DNA from: an uncultured Christensenella sp.
Lineage (GTDB): Bacteria; Bacillota; Clostridia; Christensenellales; Pumilibacteraceae
NCBI GenBank assembly: GCA_910578545.1
Contig: CAJTPT010000002.1
Location: 124,001 to 188,000, forward strand
DNA length: 64,000 nt
Reading direction: 5' to 3'
Both the position numbers and the translations under genes were made by a program. The notes under the pieces are model-generated. The model was given only the letters and a program-made list of their open reading frames with translations, ran no database searches and was not told the origin of the DNA. Positions 49,711 through 59,380 of the stretch are shown here, piece by piece. Positions within the stretch are counted from its first letter, which is position 1, and every line of letters begins with the position of its first letter.

Positions 49711-50109
49711 ATGCGCATCAAAAAGAATACTGTCGATCGTGACAGGGGATACATTTTCGAGATAGTAAAAGCAAATATCATTGCGCTTATTTTTGCGCTT
49801 CTCGCAATGCTTTTATCGGCGCTTATAGTCAAGCTGTGCAATGTGTCGGACGGGGCTATTCCCATTATCAATCAAGTAATAAAAAGCTTGGCGATATTCG
49901 TCGGTTGCATAGTGTCGCTCAAAAAGTCTAATAACGGTTGGTTGCGCGGTATCATTTGCGGATTTACGTTTGTGTGGCTGTCCTACGTAGTTTTTTCGGC
50001 TTTGCAAAGCAACTTCGTTTTCGGGCTGTCGCTACTTAACGATTGTGTACTCGGCATGGTTACGGGTATGATAAGCGGAATAATCGCGGTCAACATTCGT
50101 AAGCATTAA
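49711..50109 (+). CDS. TIGR04086-type small membrane protein
   Basis: 132-aa protein with about four membrane helices (around residues 17-40, 46-68, 76-97 and 100-125) and a basic N terminus. Size, topology and position just before scfA match the clostridial TIGR04086 membrane protein that often sits by the SCIFF genes; function unknown. Its ribosome site is part of the yajC terminator stem. Confidence 0.7.
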   Translation: MRIKKNTVDRDRGYIFEIVKANIIALIFALLAMLLSALIVKLCNVSDGAIPIINQVIKSLAIFVGCIVSLKKSNNGWLRGIICGFTFVWLSYVVFSALQSNFVFGLSLLNDCVLGMVTGMISGIIAVNIRKH

Positions 50110-50151
50110 ATATATCGATCGCGGAATTTTTAGTTTATATTATGTAATCAC

Positions 50152-50180
50152 TTGATTTTGCGTAAAAGATATAGTATAAT
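50152..50180 (+). promoter_or_regulatory. Sigma-A type promoter of scfA-scfB
   Basis: TTGATT (50152-50157), 17-base spacer, exact TATAAT (50175-50180). Confidence 0.75.
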
Positions 50181-50208
50181 TATACAAAAGACGAATGGAG
50201 GCAATATC

Positions 50209-50385
50209 ATGGCTCATATCAAAGTTATCAGAAGAAACACAAACGACAACGGTTGCGATACCGCATGCGGTGAGTGTCAAACAAGCTGCCAGTCAGCTTG
50301 CAAAACAAGCTGCACGGTAGGCAATCAGTCGTGCGAGCGCAAAACCGTTAAAGTTCTTAACTCTAACAAAAACCAAAACAACTAA
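50209..50385 (+). CDS. scfA: SCIFF ranthipeptide precursor
   Basis: 58-residue Cys-rich precursor peptide (six-cysteines-in-forty-five family). The near-invariant core CQTSCQSACKTSCTVGNQSC is intact; cysteines are at 16, 20, 23, 27, 31, 35 and 42. The maturase next door installs thioether bridges. The bridge reported for the Clostridium thermocellum homologue CteA joins a Cys and a Thr five residues apart, matching C31 and T36 here. Strong GGAGG ribosome site and own promoter. The role in the cell is unsettled; quorum sensing has been proposed. Confidence 0.95.
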   Translation: MAHIKVIRRNTNDNGCDTACGECQTSCQSACKTSCTVGNQSCERKTVKVLNSNKNQNN

Positions 50386-51695
50386 TGGTTCATACGTTCG
50401 GACTGCTTGATCGGTTGTTCGCACTTGATACCGAGAGCGGATCTTTTTTCGAGATCGATCCTGTTGTCAAGGCTGTTTTAGACGGCGACGATACGTCGCC
50501 GTTTTCGTCGTGTGAAATAAATGAAGCTAAGAATGAAATAGCTCGGTTAAAGTTGGACGGCATTCTTTTTTCTCCCGAAATCCACGCCGAGCTTCCGCCG
50601 TTTGCTCCGACCGTAAAGGCGATGTGTCTTAACGTTTCGCACAACTGCAATCTTGCTTGCGAGTATTGTTTTGCCGACGGAGGTACGTACAACGACACGC
50701 GCAGAACGATGTCGCTTGATACTGCTAAAGCCGCGATAGATATGCTTGTTCAAATGAGCGGTTCGCGGCGCAATCTCGAGGTCGACTTTTTCGGCGGAGA
50801 GCCGATGCTCGATTTCGACGTAGTCAAAAAGACTGTCGAGTATGCTCGCTCACTCGAAAAAGCGCACAACAAGAATTTTAGGTTTACGATAACCACAAAT
50901 GCGTATAAACTTAACGACGAGGATATCGACTTTTTTAACGAGCAGATGTACAACGTCGTAATCAGCATCGACGGCAGAAAAGACGTGCATAACCGCGTCA
51001 GAAAAACAGTCGGGGGCAAAGACAGCTTCGATGTCGTATTAAATAACGCGTTGCGGTTTAAAGAGCGGCGAAAAGGGCAATATTATGTACGTGGAACGTT
51101 CACGCGCTACAACCTCGATTTTTGCTCGGACGTGCTGTTCTTGAACGATTTGGGCTTCGACCAGCTGTCGATAGAACCGGTGGTTCTCAAGCCGGACAGC
51201 CCGATGGCGATTCGCGACGAAGATATTCCGCGCGTGCTTGCCGAATACGAAAAGCTTGCCGCCGAGTATATCGCAAGACGGAAAACGGACAAGTGGTTTA
51301 ACTTTTTCCACTTTATGATTGACATCGACAACTCACCGTGCGCTGTAAAGCGGCTAAAGGGTTGCGGCGCGGGCGGAGAGTACGTTTGCGTGTCGCCCGA
51401 CGGAACGGTGTATCCGTGTCATCAGTTTGACGGTATAAGCGAAACGGCGCTCGGTAACGTGTTCGACAAAAAGCTTGACGACGGAAAGCGCAGGGCGTAC
51501 TATAATTGCTCGGTCGTGTCAAAGCCGCAGTGCTCGGAATGCTGGGCAAAATACTACTGCTCGGGAGGGTGTATGGCAAACTCGTTCAAGTACAACTGCG
51601 ATATCAATATGCCGTACAAGCCTGCTTGCGAGCTTATGAAAAAGCGCGTCGAATGTGCGCTCGCCGTAAAGGCGATAGAAGAAAGCAATCAATAA
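50385..51695 (+). CDS. scfB: SCIFF radical SAM maturase
   Basis: 436-aa radical SAM peptide maturase with SPASM domain. An N-terminal precursor-recognition region (1-75) precedes the radical SAM cluster C88-x3-C92-x2-C95 (CNLACEYC). The C-terminal auxiliary-cluster cysteines are seen in CGAGGEYVCVSPDGTVYPC and CSECWAKYYCSGGC. It forms thioether bonds in ScfA. Its ATG overlaps the scfA stop by one base, so peptide and enzyme are coupled. Confidence 0.95.
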   Translation: MVHTFGLLDRLFALDTESGSFFEIDPVVKAVLDGDDTSPFSSCEINEAKNEIARLKLDGILFSPEIHAELPPFAPTVKAMCLNVSHNCNLACEYCFADGGTYNDTRRTMSLDTAKAAIDMLVQMSGSRRNLEVDFFGGEPMLDFDVVKKTVEYARSLEKAHNKNFRFTITTNAYKLNDEDIDFFNEQMYNVVISIDGRKDVHNRVRKTVGGKDSFDVVLNNALRFKERRKGQYYVRGTFTRYNLDFCSDVLFLNDLGFDQLSIEPVVLKPDSPMAIRDEDIPRVLAEYEKLAAEYIARRKTDKWFNFFHFMIDIDNSPCAVKRLKGCGAGGEYVCVSPDGTVYPCHQFDGISETALGNVFDKKLDDGKRRAYYNCSVVSKPQCSECWAKYYCSGGCMANSFKYNCDINMPYKPACELMKKRVECALAVKAIEESNQ

Positions 51696-51748
51696 CGCAA
51701 AACATGCAAAAAAAGTTTTATTAATTTCCTTTTTGGTGTTTTAAATAT

Positions 51749-51777
51749 TTGACTTGCATCACTTGATTTTATATAAT
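51749..51777 (+). promoter_or_regulatory. Sigma-A type promoter of secD-secF
   Basis: TTGACT (51749-51754), 17-base spacer, exact TATAAT (51772-51777), about 65 bases of leader. Confidence 0.75.
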
Positions 51778-51848
51778 ATTAAGGTATCATATCGGTAAAA
51801 TGGATAAACGTATTTAAACGATAACAAGATACCGCGGAGAAAATCTTT

Positions 51849-53345
51849 ATGGACGAACAAACTCCCTTGACGGAAAACGAACAGGCGGTACCCGGGCGCA
51901 AAGCGCCGGTAGTTGCGCCTGCTCATAAAGCCATCAAGAAAAAATCTTCAATCACAAAACTTGTGCTTATCGGCGTGGTAATGGTGATAGGCATGATTTT
52001 TGCGTTTGTGCCGATGCGTTTCGGTCTGACGCTTTACCACCCGTTTTTGTCGAAAGAGGCGATAAGCCTCGGTCTTGACCTTCAGGGCGGTGTCTATGCC
52101 GTGTATCAGGCTACAAACACCGATACGGATAACTTCGACGCCAAAATGGAAGGTACGCGCGCGTCGCTCGAGTCTTTGCTTTCGAGCAAGGGTTATACCG
52201 AAGCTACGATCGTGCGCGAGGGTTCCGACCGTATTCGTGTAGAAGTTCCGGACGTTGACGACCCGAGCGGAATTTTGCAGGTCATAGGCGAGCCGACTAC
52301 AGTCAGGTTCGTTTTGGACAGCACCAACGAAACGATAATCACGGGCGAAAACATTGTCAATGCCGAACCCGGATACGATAACCAAAACGGTTATGTTGTC
52401 AGCTTGGAATTCGATTCCGAAGGCCGAAAGAAGTTTGCCGAAGTCACGGCGAATAACCAGGGACAAACCATAAGCATATACTTGGGCGATTCGACTACGC
52501 CCATACAAACGGCTAATATAAACGAAACTATCCCCAACGGCAGAGCGATTATTTCGGGTAACTTTACCCAGGAATCGGCAACCGAGCTTGCGGGGCAAAT
52601 CGTAAGCGGTACGTTCGACGTTGCGCTCGAGCTTAAGGAATCGCAAACTATTTCCCCGACGCTGGGCGACAATGCAATGAAGTACGGCTTGATAGCCGGT
52701 GTTGTAGGTTTTATACTTGTTATAGCCTTCCTGTGCTTGGTATACCGTTTGCTCGGTCTGGCGGCTTCGGCGGCGCTTATTATTTATGTAATTATTTATC
52801 TGTTCTTCTTGGCTGTATTGCCTTGGGTACAGCTCACGCTTCCCGGTATCGCAGGTATCTTGTTGAGTATCGGTATGGCGGTTGACGCGAACGTAATTAT
52901 ATTCGAGCGTATTAAGGATGAGTACCGCGGAGGTAAGTCGATTATGGCGGCGTACCATGCGGGCTTCAAAAAGGCGTTGTTCGCAATTTTGGACAGTAAC
53001 GTTACAACCGTTATCGCGTGCGTGCTGTTGATATTGCTCGGCACGGGTTCGATAAAGGGCTTTGCAATCACGTTGCTTGTCGGCGTATTAATTTCGTTGT
53101 TCACGTCGCTCGTTGTATCGCGCGGAATTGTCAAGTATATCATCAATCTTAACTCCTACAATGCAAAACTGTATAATCTTAAACGTGCTAAACGGTACGA
53201 AGGCTTGGATGCGGGCGCGACAGATGCCGCCGTTCTTGCCGATATGGAACGCGAAAAGCAGGAGAAAGAAGAAAAACAACAAGAAAAAGAGCGTGCCAAG
53301 GCTGAACGCCGTTCGCAAAAGCAAAAAGGAGGCGAGACGGCATAA
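51849..53345 (+). CDS. secD: Protein translocase subunit SecD
   Basis: 498-aa membrane subunit that uses the proton gradient to pull exported proteins through SecYEG. First helix at about 37-57, then the D1 motif LGLDLQGGVYAVYQ, a large external P1 domain (about 80-275) and five C-terminal helices with GIAGILLSIGMAVDANVIIFERIKDE-type motif D4 (VDANVIIFERI). The tail after the last helix is a charged Glu/Lys/Arg coiled stretch. secD and secF are separate here and overlap by one base. Confidence 0.95.
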   Translation: MDEQTPLTENEQAVPGRKAPVVAPAHKAIKKKSSITKLVLIGVVMVIGMIFAFVPMRFGLTLYHPFLSKEAISLGLDLQGGVYAVYQATNTDTDNFDAKMEGTRASLESLLSSKGYTEATIVREGSDRIRVEVPDVDDPSGILQVIGEPTTVRFVLDSTNETIITGENIVNAEPGYDNQNGYVVSLEFDSEGRKKFAEVTANNQGQTISIYLGDSTTPIQTANINETIPNGRAIISGNFTQESATELAGQIVSGTFDVALELKESQTISPTLGDNAMKYGLIAGVVGFILVIAFLCLVYRLLGLAASAALIIYVIIYLFFLAVLPWVQLTLPGIAGILLSIGMAVDANVIIFERIKDEYRGGKSIMAAYHAGFKKALFAILDSNVTTVIACVLLILLGTGSIKGFAITLLVGVLISLFTSLVVSRGIVKYIINLNSYNAKLYNLKRAKRYEGLDAGATDAAVLADMEREKQEKEEKQQEKERAKAERRSQKQKGGETA

Positions 53346-54709
53346 TGAAACTCTCTCAAAAATGGAATGCGCTGTGGGATAATGATTTCCACGTCGCCGA
53401 AAAACGAAAAATAGTTTTTGCTATTCCGCTTGCCATACTGGTAGTCGGCATTATTATGATGATAATATTCCGTTTCACTTTGGGCTCTGCGTTTAATCTC
53501 GGCACAGACTTTGCCGGCGGTTATTCTGTTGACGTTAAACTTGGCAATAAGCTTACAGAGAGTAACAGGCAAGACTATTACAGCCAAATCGAGGAAGTAT
53601 TCACGTCTGTTACTGCCGAAAACGGAAAGACTTATAAGGTCGAGATATCGGGCGCAATGCAAATGCAGGGCTCGGGAGATACTGCGTCTATCCATATCAA
53701 ATACTCGCAAATAAACGGCGTGAGTGAAAACGAGATGAGCAACTATGTTAATCCCGCAATCATCTCGGCTCTTGAGCAAAACGTTCTTAACAAGGTTCCC
53801 AATGTATCCGTAAACGGCAAGGTTATTACCGCAACGTATGACGAAGTTATTAATGCCGACGGCGAAAACAGCCCGTTTACCGCACTTCGCGGTCAATTTA
53901 TTAAAGTTGTATCCGACTTAAACAAAAATTACGAAGCGGGAATTACGGTAGATGAAAGCTCGTTTGAGCTCAACCCCGAGAATAACAAACAGCTTATCAT
54001 TACAAGTTCGACAGACGTCAAAAACTCGGCTAATTTGCGCAAAGCGATAGTAACCGCCATGAACTTGCCCGATAAGTATTCCGGTACCGTAACTGGTGGA
54101 GACATGGTTGGTGCAACGGTTTCTTCCGAGTTGTTGTTCACTGCTATAATTGCCGTCGTATTGTCGCTTATGTTTATGCTTTGCTATATCGGACTAAGAT
54201 TCCAACTTTCGAGCGGTCTTGCGTGTATCTTGGCGCTTTTACACGATATAGTTATTATGTTCATGTTTATGGCGATTTGCCATATAGAGATCAACAGTAA
54301 CTTTATTGCGGCACTTATTACGATTCTCGGCTACTCGATTAATAACTCGATAATCATCTTTGACCGTGTTCGTGAAAACATGCGTTCACTCAACGCCAAA
54401 AAGTTGACACCCGAAGGTGTTGCAAATAAATCGGTCAAGGAAACGCTCATGCGTTCCATCAACACAACCATAACTACGTTAATTATGATTTTGATGGTCG
54501 CTATTATCGGCGTAACCGATATAAGAATTTTTGCTTTCCCGATTATAATCGGCTTGCTTGCCGGTACGTATTCCTCTATGTGTATTGCTCCGTCGCTGTG
54601 GGCTTTGTTCCAACGTGTAGGCAAGAACAGAGAGAATTTCAACCTGCCGCCTGTCGAAAAGAAAAACAAAAAGGCGAAGACTGCCAAAACGTCAAAAATC
54701 GGCGCATAG
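53345..54709 (+). CDS. secF: Protein translocase subunit SecF
   Basis: 454-aa partner of SecD. N-terminal FNLGTDFAGGYSVDVKL motif after the first helix, an enlarged periplasmic-side domain (SecF is usually about 300 aa, so roughly 100 residues are extra between helix 1 and 2), then helices with ILGYSINNSIIIFDRVREN. Lys-rich tail. Shine-Dalgarno AAAGGAGG lies in the secD tail. Terminator 20 bases after the stop. Confidence 0.93.
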   Translation: MKLSQKWNALWDNDFHVAEKRKIVFAIPLAILVVGIIMMIIFRFTLGSAFNLGTDFAGGYSVDVKLGNKLTESNRQDYYSQIEEVFTSVTAENGKTYKVEISGAMQMQGSGDTASIHIKYSQINGVSENEMSNYVNPAIISALEQNVLNKVPNVSVNGKVITATYDEVINADGENSPFTALRGQFIKVVSDLNKNYEAGITVDESSFELNPENNKQLIITSSTDVKNSANLRKAIVTAMNLPDKYSGTVTGGDMVGATVSSELLFTAIIAVVLSLMFMLCYIGLRFQLSSGLACILALLHDIVIMFMFMAICHIEINSNFIAALITILGYSINNSIIIFDRVRENMRSLNAKKLTPEGVANKSVKETLMRSINTTITTLIMILMVAIIGVTDIRIFAFPIIIGLLAGTYSSMCIAPSLWALFQRVGKNRENFNLPPVEKKNKKAKTAKTSKIGA

Positions 54710-54728
54710 TTATGAGTAGTATTGCATA

Positions 54729-54754
54729 AAAAGCCTTCCGCGTGAAGGCTTTTA
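54729..54754 (+). terminator. Intrinsic terminator of secDF
   Basis: AAAAGCCTTC (54729-54738) pairs with GAAGGCTTTT (54744-54753) around a 5-base loop. Confidence 0.85.
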
Positions 54755-54796
54755 GCGTATAAAAAATAAATTTAAAATAATATCTAAATCATTTCA

Positions 54797-54820
54797 TTCG
54801 CATATTTATCTCTATGCGAA
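54797..54820 (+). promoter_or_regulatory. Inverted repeat upstream of recJ, possible operator
   Basis: TTCGCATA (54797-54804) and TATGCGAA (54813-54820), perfect 8-bp arms separated by 8 bases. No T tract follows, so it is not a terminator. It lies 30-54 bases before recJ, where a regulator could act. The binding protein is unknown. Confidence 0.45.
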
Positions 54821-54850
54821 CACACACAGAAATAATCAAGAGTGTAAGCA

Positions 54851-57190
54851 ATGAATCTTAAAACGCAACAAATTAACAACGTTTTGCCGAATGCTGAAAC
54901 GGTGGAACGCATTAGTAGTAACCTCAAGCTGAATAAAAAGCTTGTGGAGTTGTTAATGTTGCGCGGGTATGACAACGAGGACTCTGTAAACGTATTTTTG
55001 CACCCTGACATAAATAATTTTTATCCGCCCGAAACAATGCTTGGCATGACAGAGTGTTGCGAGCGGCTTACTCAAGCTGTGGAAAACGGCGAGCGTGTGG
55101 TGGTGTACGGTGATTACGATGCGGACGGAATATGCGCATCGTCTATTTTGGCATTGTATCTTTCTTCATGCGGCGCCGAGGTTTACACACACATCCCCGA
55201 TAGGCTCGGCGAGGGTTATGGGCTTAATGTAGATAGCGTAGAGCGCATAATCGAAAATGTTATGCCTGATTTGATTATTACTTGTGACTGTGGTATTTCC
55301 GCTGTGAATGAGGTTGACCTTGCTATCGAGCTCGGCGTGGATATTATTGTTACCGACCACCACGAGGTGGGCGAAGTTCGCCCTAATTGCGTGATTGTTA
55401 ATCCGCACCAATCAGATTGTCCGTATCCGTTTAAAGATCTTTGCGGCGCGGGCGTTGCGTTAAAAATAGTTCAGGCTATGGGGGGACTCGAGGCGGCAGA
55501 CGATTTTTACGATCTTGCCGCAATAGCTACCGTTGCCGACCTTGTAAGTCTTACGGACGAAAACAGACTTATCGTTCAGCTCGGGCTTATGCGAATGTCC
55601 GATAGCAAGAATTTCGGCGTAGCCGCGCTCATTGATTCGCTTAAATTAAAGAACGTAACGTCATCCGATATTGCGTTTCGTATAGCGCCGCGCATAAACG
55701 CCGCGGGAAGAATGGGAAGCGCTTACCGCGCCTTCGAGTTGTTTACGTCATCCGATTCTTCGATAGTAGCAGATAGACTCAAAGAAATAATAGACGCTAA
55801 TAACGACCGCAAAACTCTTTGCGACGGCTTGTATTCAGAGGCTATCGAAATCCTGCGGAACGAGGATTTGGTTCGCCGCAGAGCGATTATAATCACGAGT
55901 GATAAATGGGAAAAGGGTATAACCGGCATACTTGCGGCAAGGCTTGTCGGTGACTTTAAACGCCCGGTATTCATTCTTGTTAAAAACAACGACGAATATA
56001 AGGGCACGTGCCGTAGCGTAGACGGTATTAATATCTACGAGCTGTTAAGCAAGCAGTCCGACTTATTCAAGGAATTCGGCGGACACAATCAGGCCGCGGG
56101 GTTTACGATTTTGCCGCAGTATATCGAGCAGTTTAAAGAGCGGATTTATGCCGAACTCGAAAACGTAGATATAGATACTTTTATTCCGTCGTTAAAATAT
56201 GATATGGAGCTTGACGAGCAAGACGTTACCGCCGAGTTTGCCGCTTCGCTCAACCTGCTTGAGCCCACCGGAAACAACGGCAATCCCAAGCCGTTATTCA
56301 TGACGCGAACAAAATCGCTCAGCGCCGGGCCGTTAAAAAACAACATCAATCATACGCTTTTAAAAACGCCGAGCGGACTTAACTTTTTTGCATACAATTC
56401 CTATAAGCTTAACACCTATTACAACGGCGCAACAGACAGGGAAATGGTGTACGAGCTTGCTGCGGGCGATTACTCGCCAAGGTTGTATTTGCGCGGCTGT
56501 GCGCTTAATAAGCTTGCAGTAAACGACTCTATAGCTAAGGCGGCATATTTGCGTATGCTTAATTACCAATCGTTCGGCGAGGCAAAATACACCGAATACA
56601 ATGCGGATAAGCTCAACTCTCTGATTGACAATAAGTTCGGCATTCTTATTATTGTCGGCAGTAATCAGTCGTACGAGCGTTGCGCGGCGCTTGGTAATGA
56701 TAATATCATTATGCACGAGATGTTGACCGAAACGGCTGTCAACGTGTATACTCGCGTAATGGTATCGCCTGAGCTATCCAAAACGTTTATGCTCGAAAAT
56801 TACGATAAAGTGATTTTTGTCGATTATCCGCCGTCCATGAGTGTTGTCGAACATATCAACCGAAGGAGCAATGCCGAGGTGTATATTCCTACTGTCGATA
56901 ACCGTACGCAATTGTTTGATTGCGTTAAAGCGGACAGGCAGATTTTCGGCGAATACTACAATGCTATCAAGGCCCACAAGGATATTAAAGCGCCCAACGT
57001 ATATGCATTTTTTAAATCACTGCATAAGTTTGTTAAAAATATCGAGTTGCCGCAGTTTATAGCATGCCTTTCCGTTTTTACTCAGCTCAAGCTTATGTCA
57101 TTTTTTCCGACGGGTGTTGTAATTTCGGGCGGCGCAAACGCGCTTGAAAATTCGGATATATACCGCACAATCGAGGCTTGGCAAAAATGA
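54851..57190 (+). CDS. recJ: Single-strand-specific exonuclease RecJ
   Basis: 779-aa 5'-3' ssDNA exonuclease for recombination and mismatch repair. DHH-family motifs: YGDYDADG at 86-93, CDCGIS, VTDHHE (DHH) and, in the DHHA1 domain, GGHNQAAGF. An OB-fold region (about 455-560) follows. The last ~200 residues are an extension with no motif recognised, as in other clostridial RecJ. Only a weak ribosome site (GAGTG). Overlaps relA by 4 bases. Confidence 0.93.
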   Translation: MNLKTQQINNVLPNAETVERISSNLKLNKKLVELLMLRGYDNEDSVNVFLHPDINNFYPPETMLGMTECCERLTQAVENGERVVVYGDYDADGICASSILALYLSSCGAEVYTHIPDRLGEGYGLNVDSVERIIENVMPDLIITCDCGISAVNEVDLAIELGVDIIVTDHHEVGEVRPNCVIVNPHQSDCPYPFKDLCGAGVALKIVQAMGGLEAADDFYDLAAIATVADLVSLTDENRLIVQLGLMRMSDSKNFGVAALIDSLKLKNVTSSDIAFRIAPRINAAGRMGSAYRAFELFTSSDSSIVADRLKEIIDANNDRKTLCDGLYSEAIEILRNEDLVRRRAIIITSDKWEKGITGILAARLVGDFKRPVFILVKNNDEYKGTCRSVDGINIYELLSKQSDLFKEFGGHNQAAGFTILPQYIEQFKERIYAELENVDIDTFIPSLKYDMELDEQDVTAEFAASLNLLEPTGNNGNPKPLFMTRTKSLSAGPLKNNINHTLLKTPSGLNFFAYNSYKLNTYYNGATDREMVYELAAGDYSPRLYLRGCALNKLAVNDSIAKAAYLRMLNYQSFGEAKYTEYNADKLNSLIDNKFGILIIVGSNQSYERCAALGNDNIIMHEMLTETAVNVYTRVMVSPELSKTFMLENYDKVIFVDYPPSMSVVEHINRRSNAEVYIPTVDNRTQLFDCVKADRQIFGEYYNAIKAHKDIKAPNVYAFFKSLHKFVKNIELPQFIACLSVFTQLKLMSFFPTGVVISGGANALENSDIYRTIEAWQK

Positions 57191-59373
57191 GCGATGATCG
57201 GAGAGCGGAAAATCAAAAAATAATCGAACGTGAACGCTCGCATCTGCGATCCCGTTACGTATTGATGTACTCCGACAAGCAAATAGAATTGCTTGACAGT
57301 GCGCTTTCGTTTGCAATCAAAATGCACGGCGACCAATGCCGCGTTTCGGGTGAGCCCTATATTACGCATCCCATTGCGGTTGCCAATCTTCTGTTGGATA
57401 TAGGCATGGACAGTGCGACCGTCGCCGCGGCGCTATTGCACGACTGTATTGAGGATACGCCCGCAACGTCGGAGGAGATAACGGCGTTGTTCGGTACGGA
57501 AGTATGCACTCTAGTCAATGCTGTTACTAAGCTTGCAAAGATTGTATTCAAATCTAAAAAGGAAGAACAGGCCGAAAACTTCCGTCGTATGTTTTTTGCT
57601 ATGGCGCAGGACATACGTGTTATACTTATCAAGCTTGCCGACAGAGTACACAATATGCGTACTATCGACGTGTTGTCGCACGAGCGTCAGGTAGCAATGG
57701 CGACCGAAACGCTTGAGATATACGCGCCGCTTGCGTCGCGGCTTGGATTGTCGTTTTACAAATGCGAGCTTGACGATTTGTGTTTAAAAACGCTTCACCC
57801 CGAGGCGTATAGCGAGCTTGTGCATGCCGTTTCGTTAAAGCGTGCCGAGCGCCAAGATTTGGTAAATCAAATTTGCGACACTCTGCGCAATACGCTTGCC
57901 GAACTTAAAATTAACGGACAGGTGAGCGGACGCCCTAAACATTTTTACAGTATTTACAAAAAAATGGTTGGGCAGAACAAGACATTCGAGCAGATTTACG
58001 ATCTAACCGCTGTACGTGTTTTAGTGGACAGCGTGCGCGATTGCTACGAGGTGTTGGGCGTTATTCACACGATGTGGAAGCCTATTCCCGGTCGGTTTAA
58101 GGACTATATCGCAGTACCCAAGCCCAATAACTATCAGTCGTTACACACAACCGTAATGACTAATTTAGGCGCTCCGTTTGAGATTCAAATTCGCACATTC
58201 GAGATGCACAAGATTGCCGAGTATGGTATAGCGGCGCATTGGAAGTACAAGGAAAATCGCGATTCCGATTCCGACCTCGACGAAAAACTCAAGTGGTTAC
58301 GCGGTGTAATGGAAACCGAAAAAGCGGAATCCGCAGATCCCGAAGAGTTTTACGAATCTCTTAAACTCGATTTATACAACGGACAGGTTTTTGTTTTCAC
58401 TCCGCGCGGCGACGTTTTGTCACTGCCCGAGGGCTCTACGCCTATTGATTTTGCATATACGGTTCACTCCGAGGTGGGTAATAAATGCGTGGGTGCCAAG
58501 GTCAATAATAAAATCGTTCCGCTTGATACAAAGCTTAAAACCGGCGATTACGTTGACATCATTACAGCACAAAATGCCAAAGGTCCGAGCCGCGACTGGC
58601 TTAGATTTATTAAGACTTCGGCGGCTAAGAGCAAGATACGCGCTTTCTTTAAGCACGAAATGAAGGAAGAAAACGTTAAGCGCGGAAAAGAACTATTAGA
58701 GCGTGAGGCAAAAAACCGCGGTTATTCCCTTAACGATTTACTCATTCAAAAATACGTAGATATCATTCTGTCGCGGTATTCGTTCTCGTCGTTAAACGAT
58801 ATGTATGCTTCGTTAGGCTACGGGGCATATACGCCCAACCAAATTCTTATCAAGCTTATTGATTTATACCGTCGCGACCATCCTATCGAGCCCGAGCAGA
58901 TAATCGGCTCTTCAACGACCAAGGTCGACGGGCGCGGTATTATAGTCGACGGTGGCGCGGATATGCTTATCAGAATGGCAAGGTGCTGTTCACCCGTGCC
59001 CGGTGATAAAATAATAGGGTATATCTCGCGCGGGCGTGGCGTTACTATTCACCGCGAAAACTGTCCTAACATAAAGAACGCCGAGGAATTTCGACTAATT
59101 GAGGCGCATTGGAACAGAAACAAATGTTCGCCGTTTGTCGCGTCGCTTACAATCGAATGTCAGGATACGGGCGGCGTTTTGGCGCGCATTACAAAAACGA
59201 TTTCCGACATGAAGCTGTATATAGAGTCGCTTACCGCAAGGCTAGACAAGGATAACAGTAAGGGGATAATATTGCTTAGCGTGCGTATAACCGCCCCTGA
59301 GCAACTGGAAGCTGTTATCAGTCGAGTAAGCGCAATTCGTAAAGTCGATAAAGTGTACCGCACGGTAAATTAG
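57187..59373 (+). CDS. relA: Bifunctional (p)ppGpp synthetase/hydrolase
   Basis: 728-aa RelA/SpoT homologue controlling the stringent response. HD hydrolase domain with intact HDCIED (residues 85-90), synthetase domain with RFKDYIAVPKPNNYQSLHTT (RFKD type, as in bifunctional enzymes), TGS domain (VFVFTPRGDVLSLPEGSTP), a zinc-finger/helical part (ARCCSPVPGDKIIGYISRG) and a C-terminal ACT domain. The ATG at 57187 overlaps the recJ stop; an in-frame TTG at 57178 is less likely. recJ-relA order is common in clostridia. Confidence 0.95.
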   Translation: MSDDRRAENQKIIERERSHLRSRYVLMYSDKQIELLDSALSFAIKMHGDQCRVSGEPYITHPIAVANLLLDIGMDSATVAAALLHDCIEDTPATSEEITALFGTEVCTLVNAVTKLAKIVFKSKKEEQAENFRRMFFAMAQDIRVILIKLADRVHNMRTIDVLSHERQVAMATETLEIYAPLASRLGLSFYKCELDDLCLKTLHPEAYSELVHAVSLKRAERQDLVNQICDTLRNTLAELKINGQVSGRPKHFYSIYKKMVGQNKTFEQIYDLTAVRVLVDSVRDCYEVLGVIHTMWKPIPGRFKDYIAVPKPNNYQSLHTTVMTNLGAPFEIQIRTFEMHKIAEYGIAAHWKYKENRDSDSDLDEKLKWLRGVMETEKAESADPEEFYESLKLDLYNGQVFVFTPRGDVLSLPEGSTPIDFAYTVHSEVGNKCVGAKVNNKIVPLDTKLKTGDYVDIITAQNAKGPSRDWLRFIKTSAAKSKIRAFFKHEMKEENVKRGKELLEREAKNRGYSLNDLLIQKYVDIILSRYSFSSLNDMYASLGYGAYTPNQILIKLIDLYRRDHPIEPEQIIGSSTTKVDGRGIIVDGGADMLIRMARCCSPVPGDKIIGYISRGRGVTIHRENCPNIKNAEEFRLIEAHWNRNKCSPFVASLTIECQDTGGVLARITKTISDMKLYIESLTARLDKDNSKGIILLSVRITAPEQLEAVISRVSAIRKVDKVYRTVN

Positions 59374-59380
59374 GTGGCAA

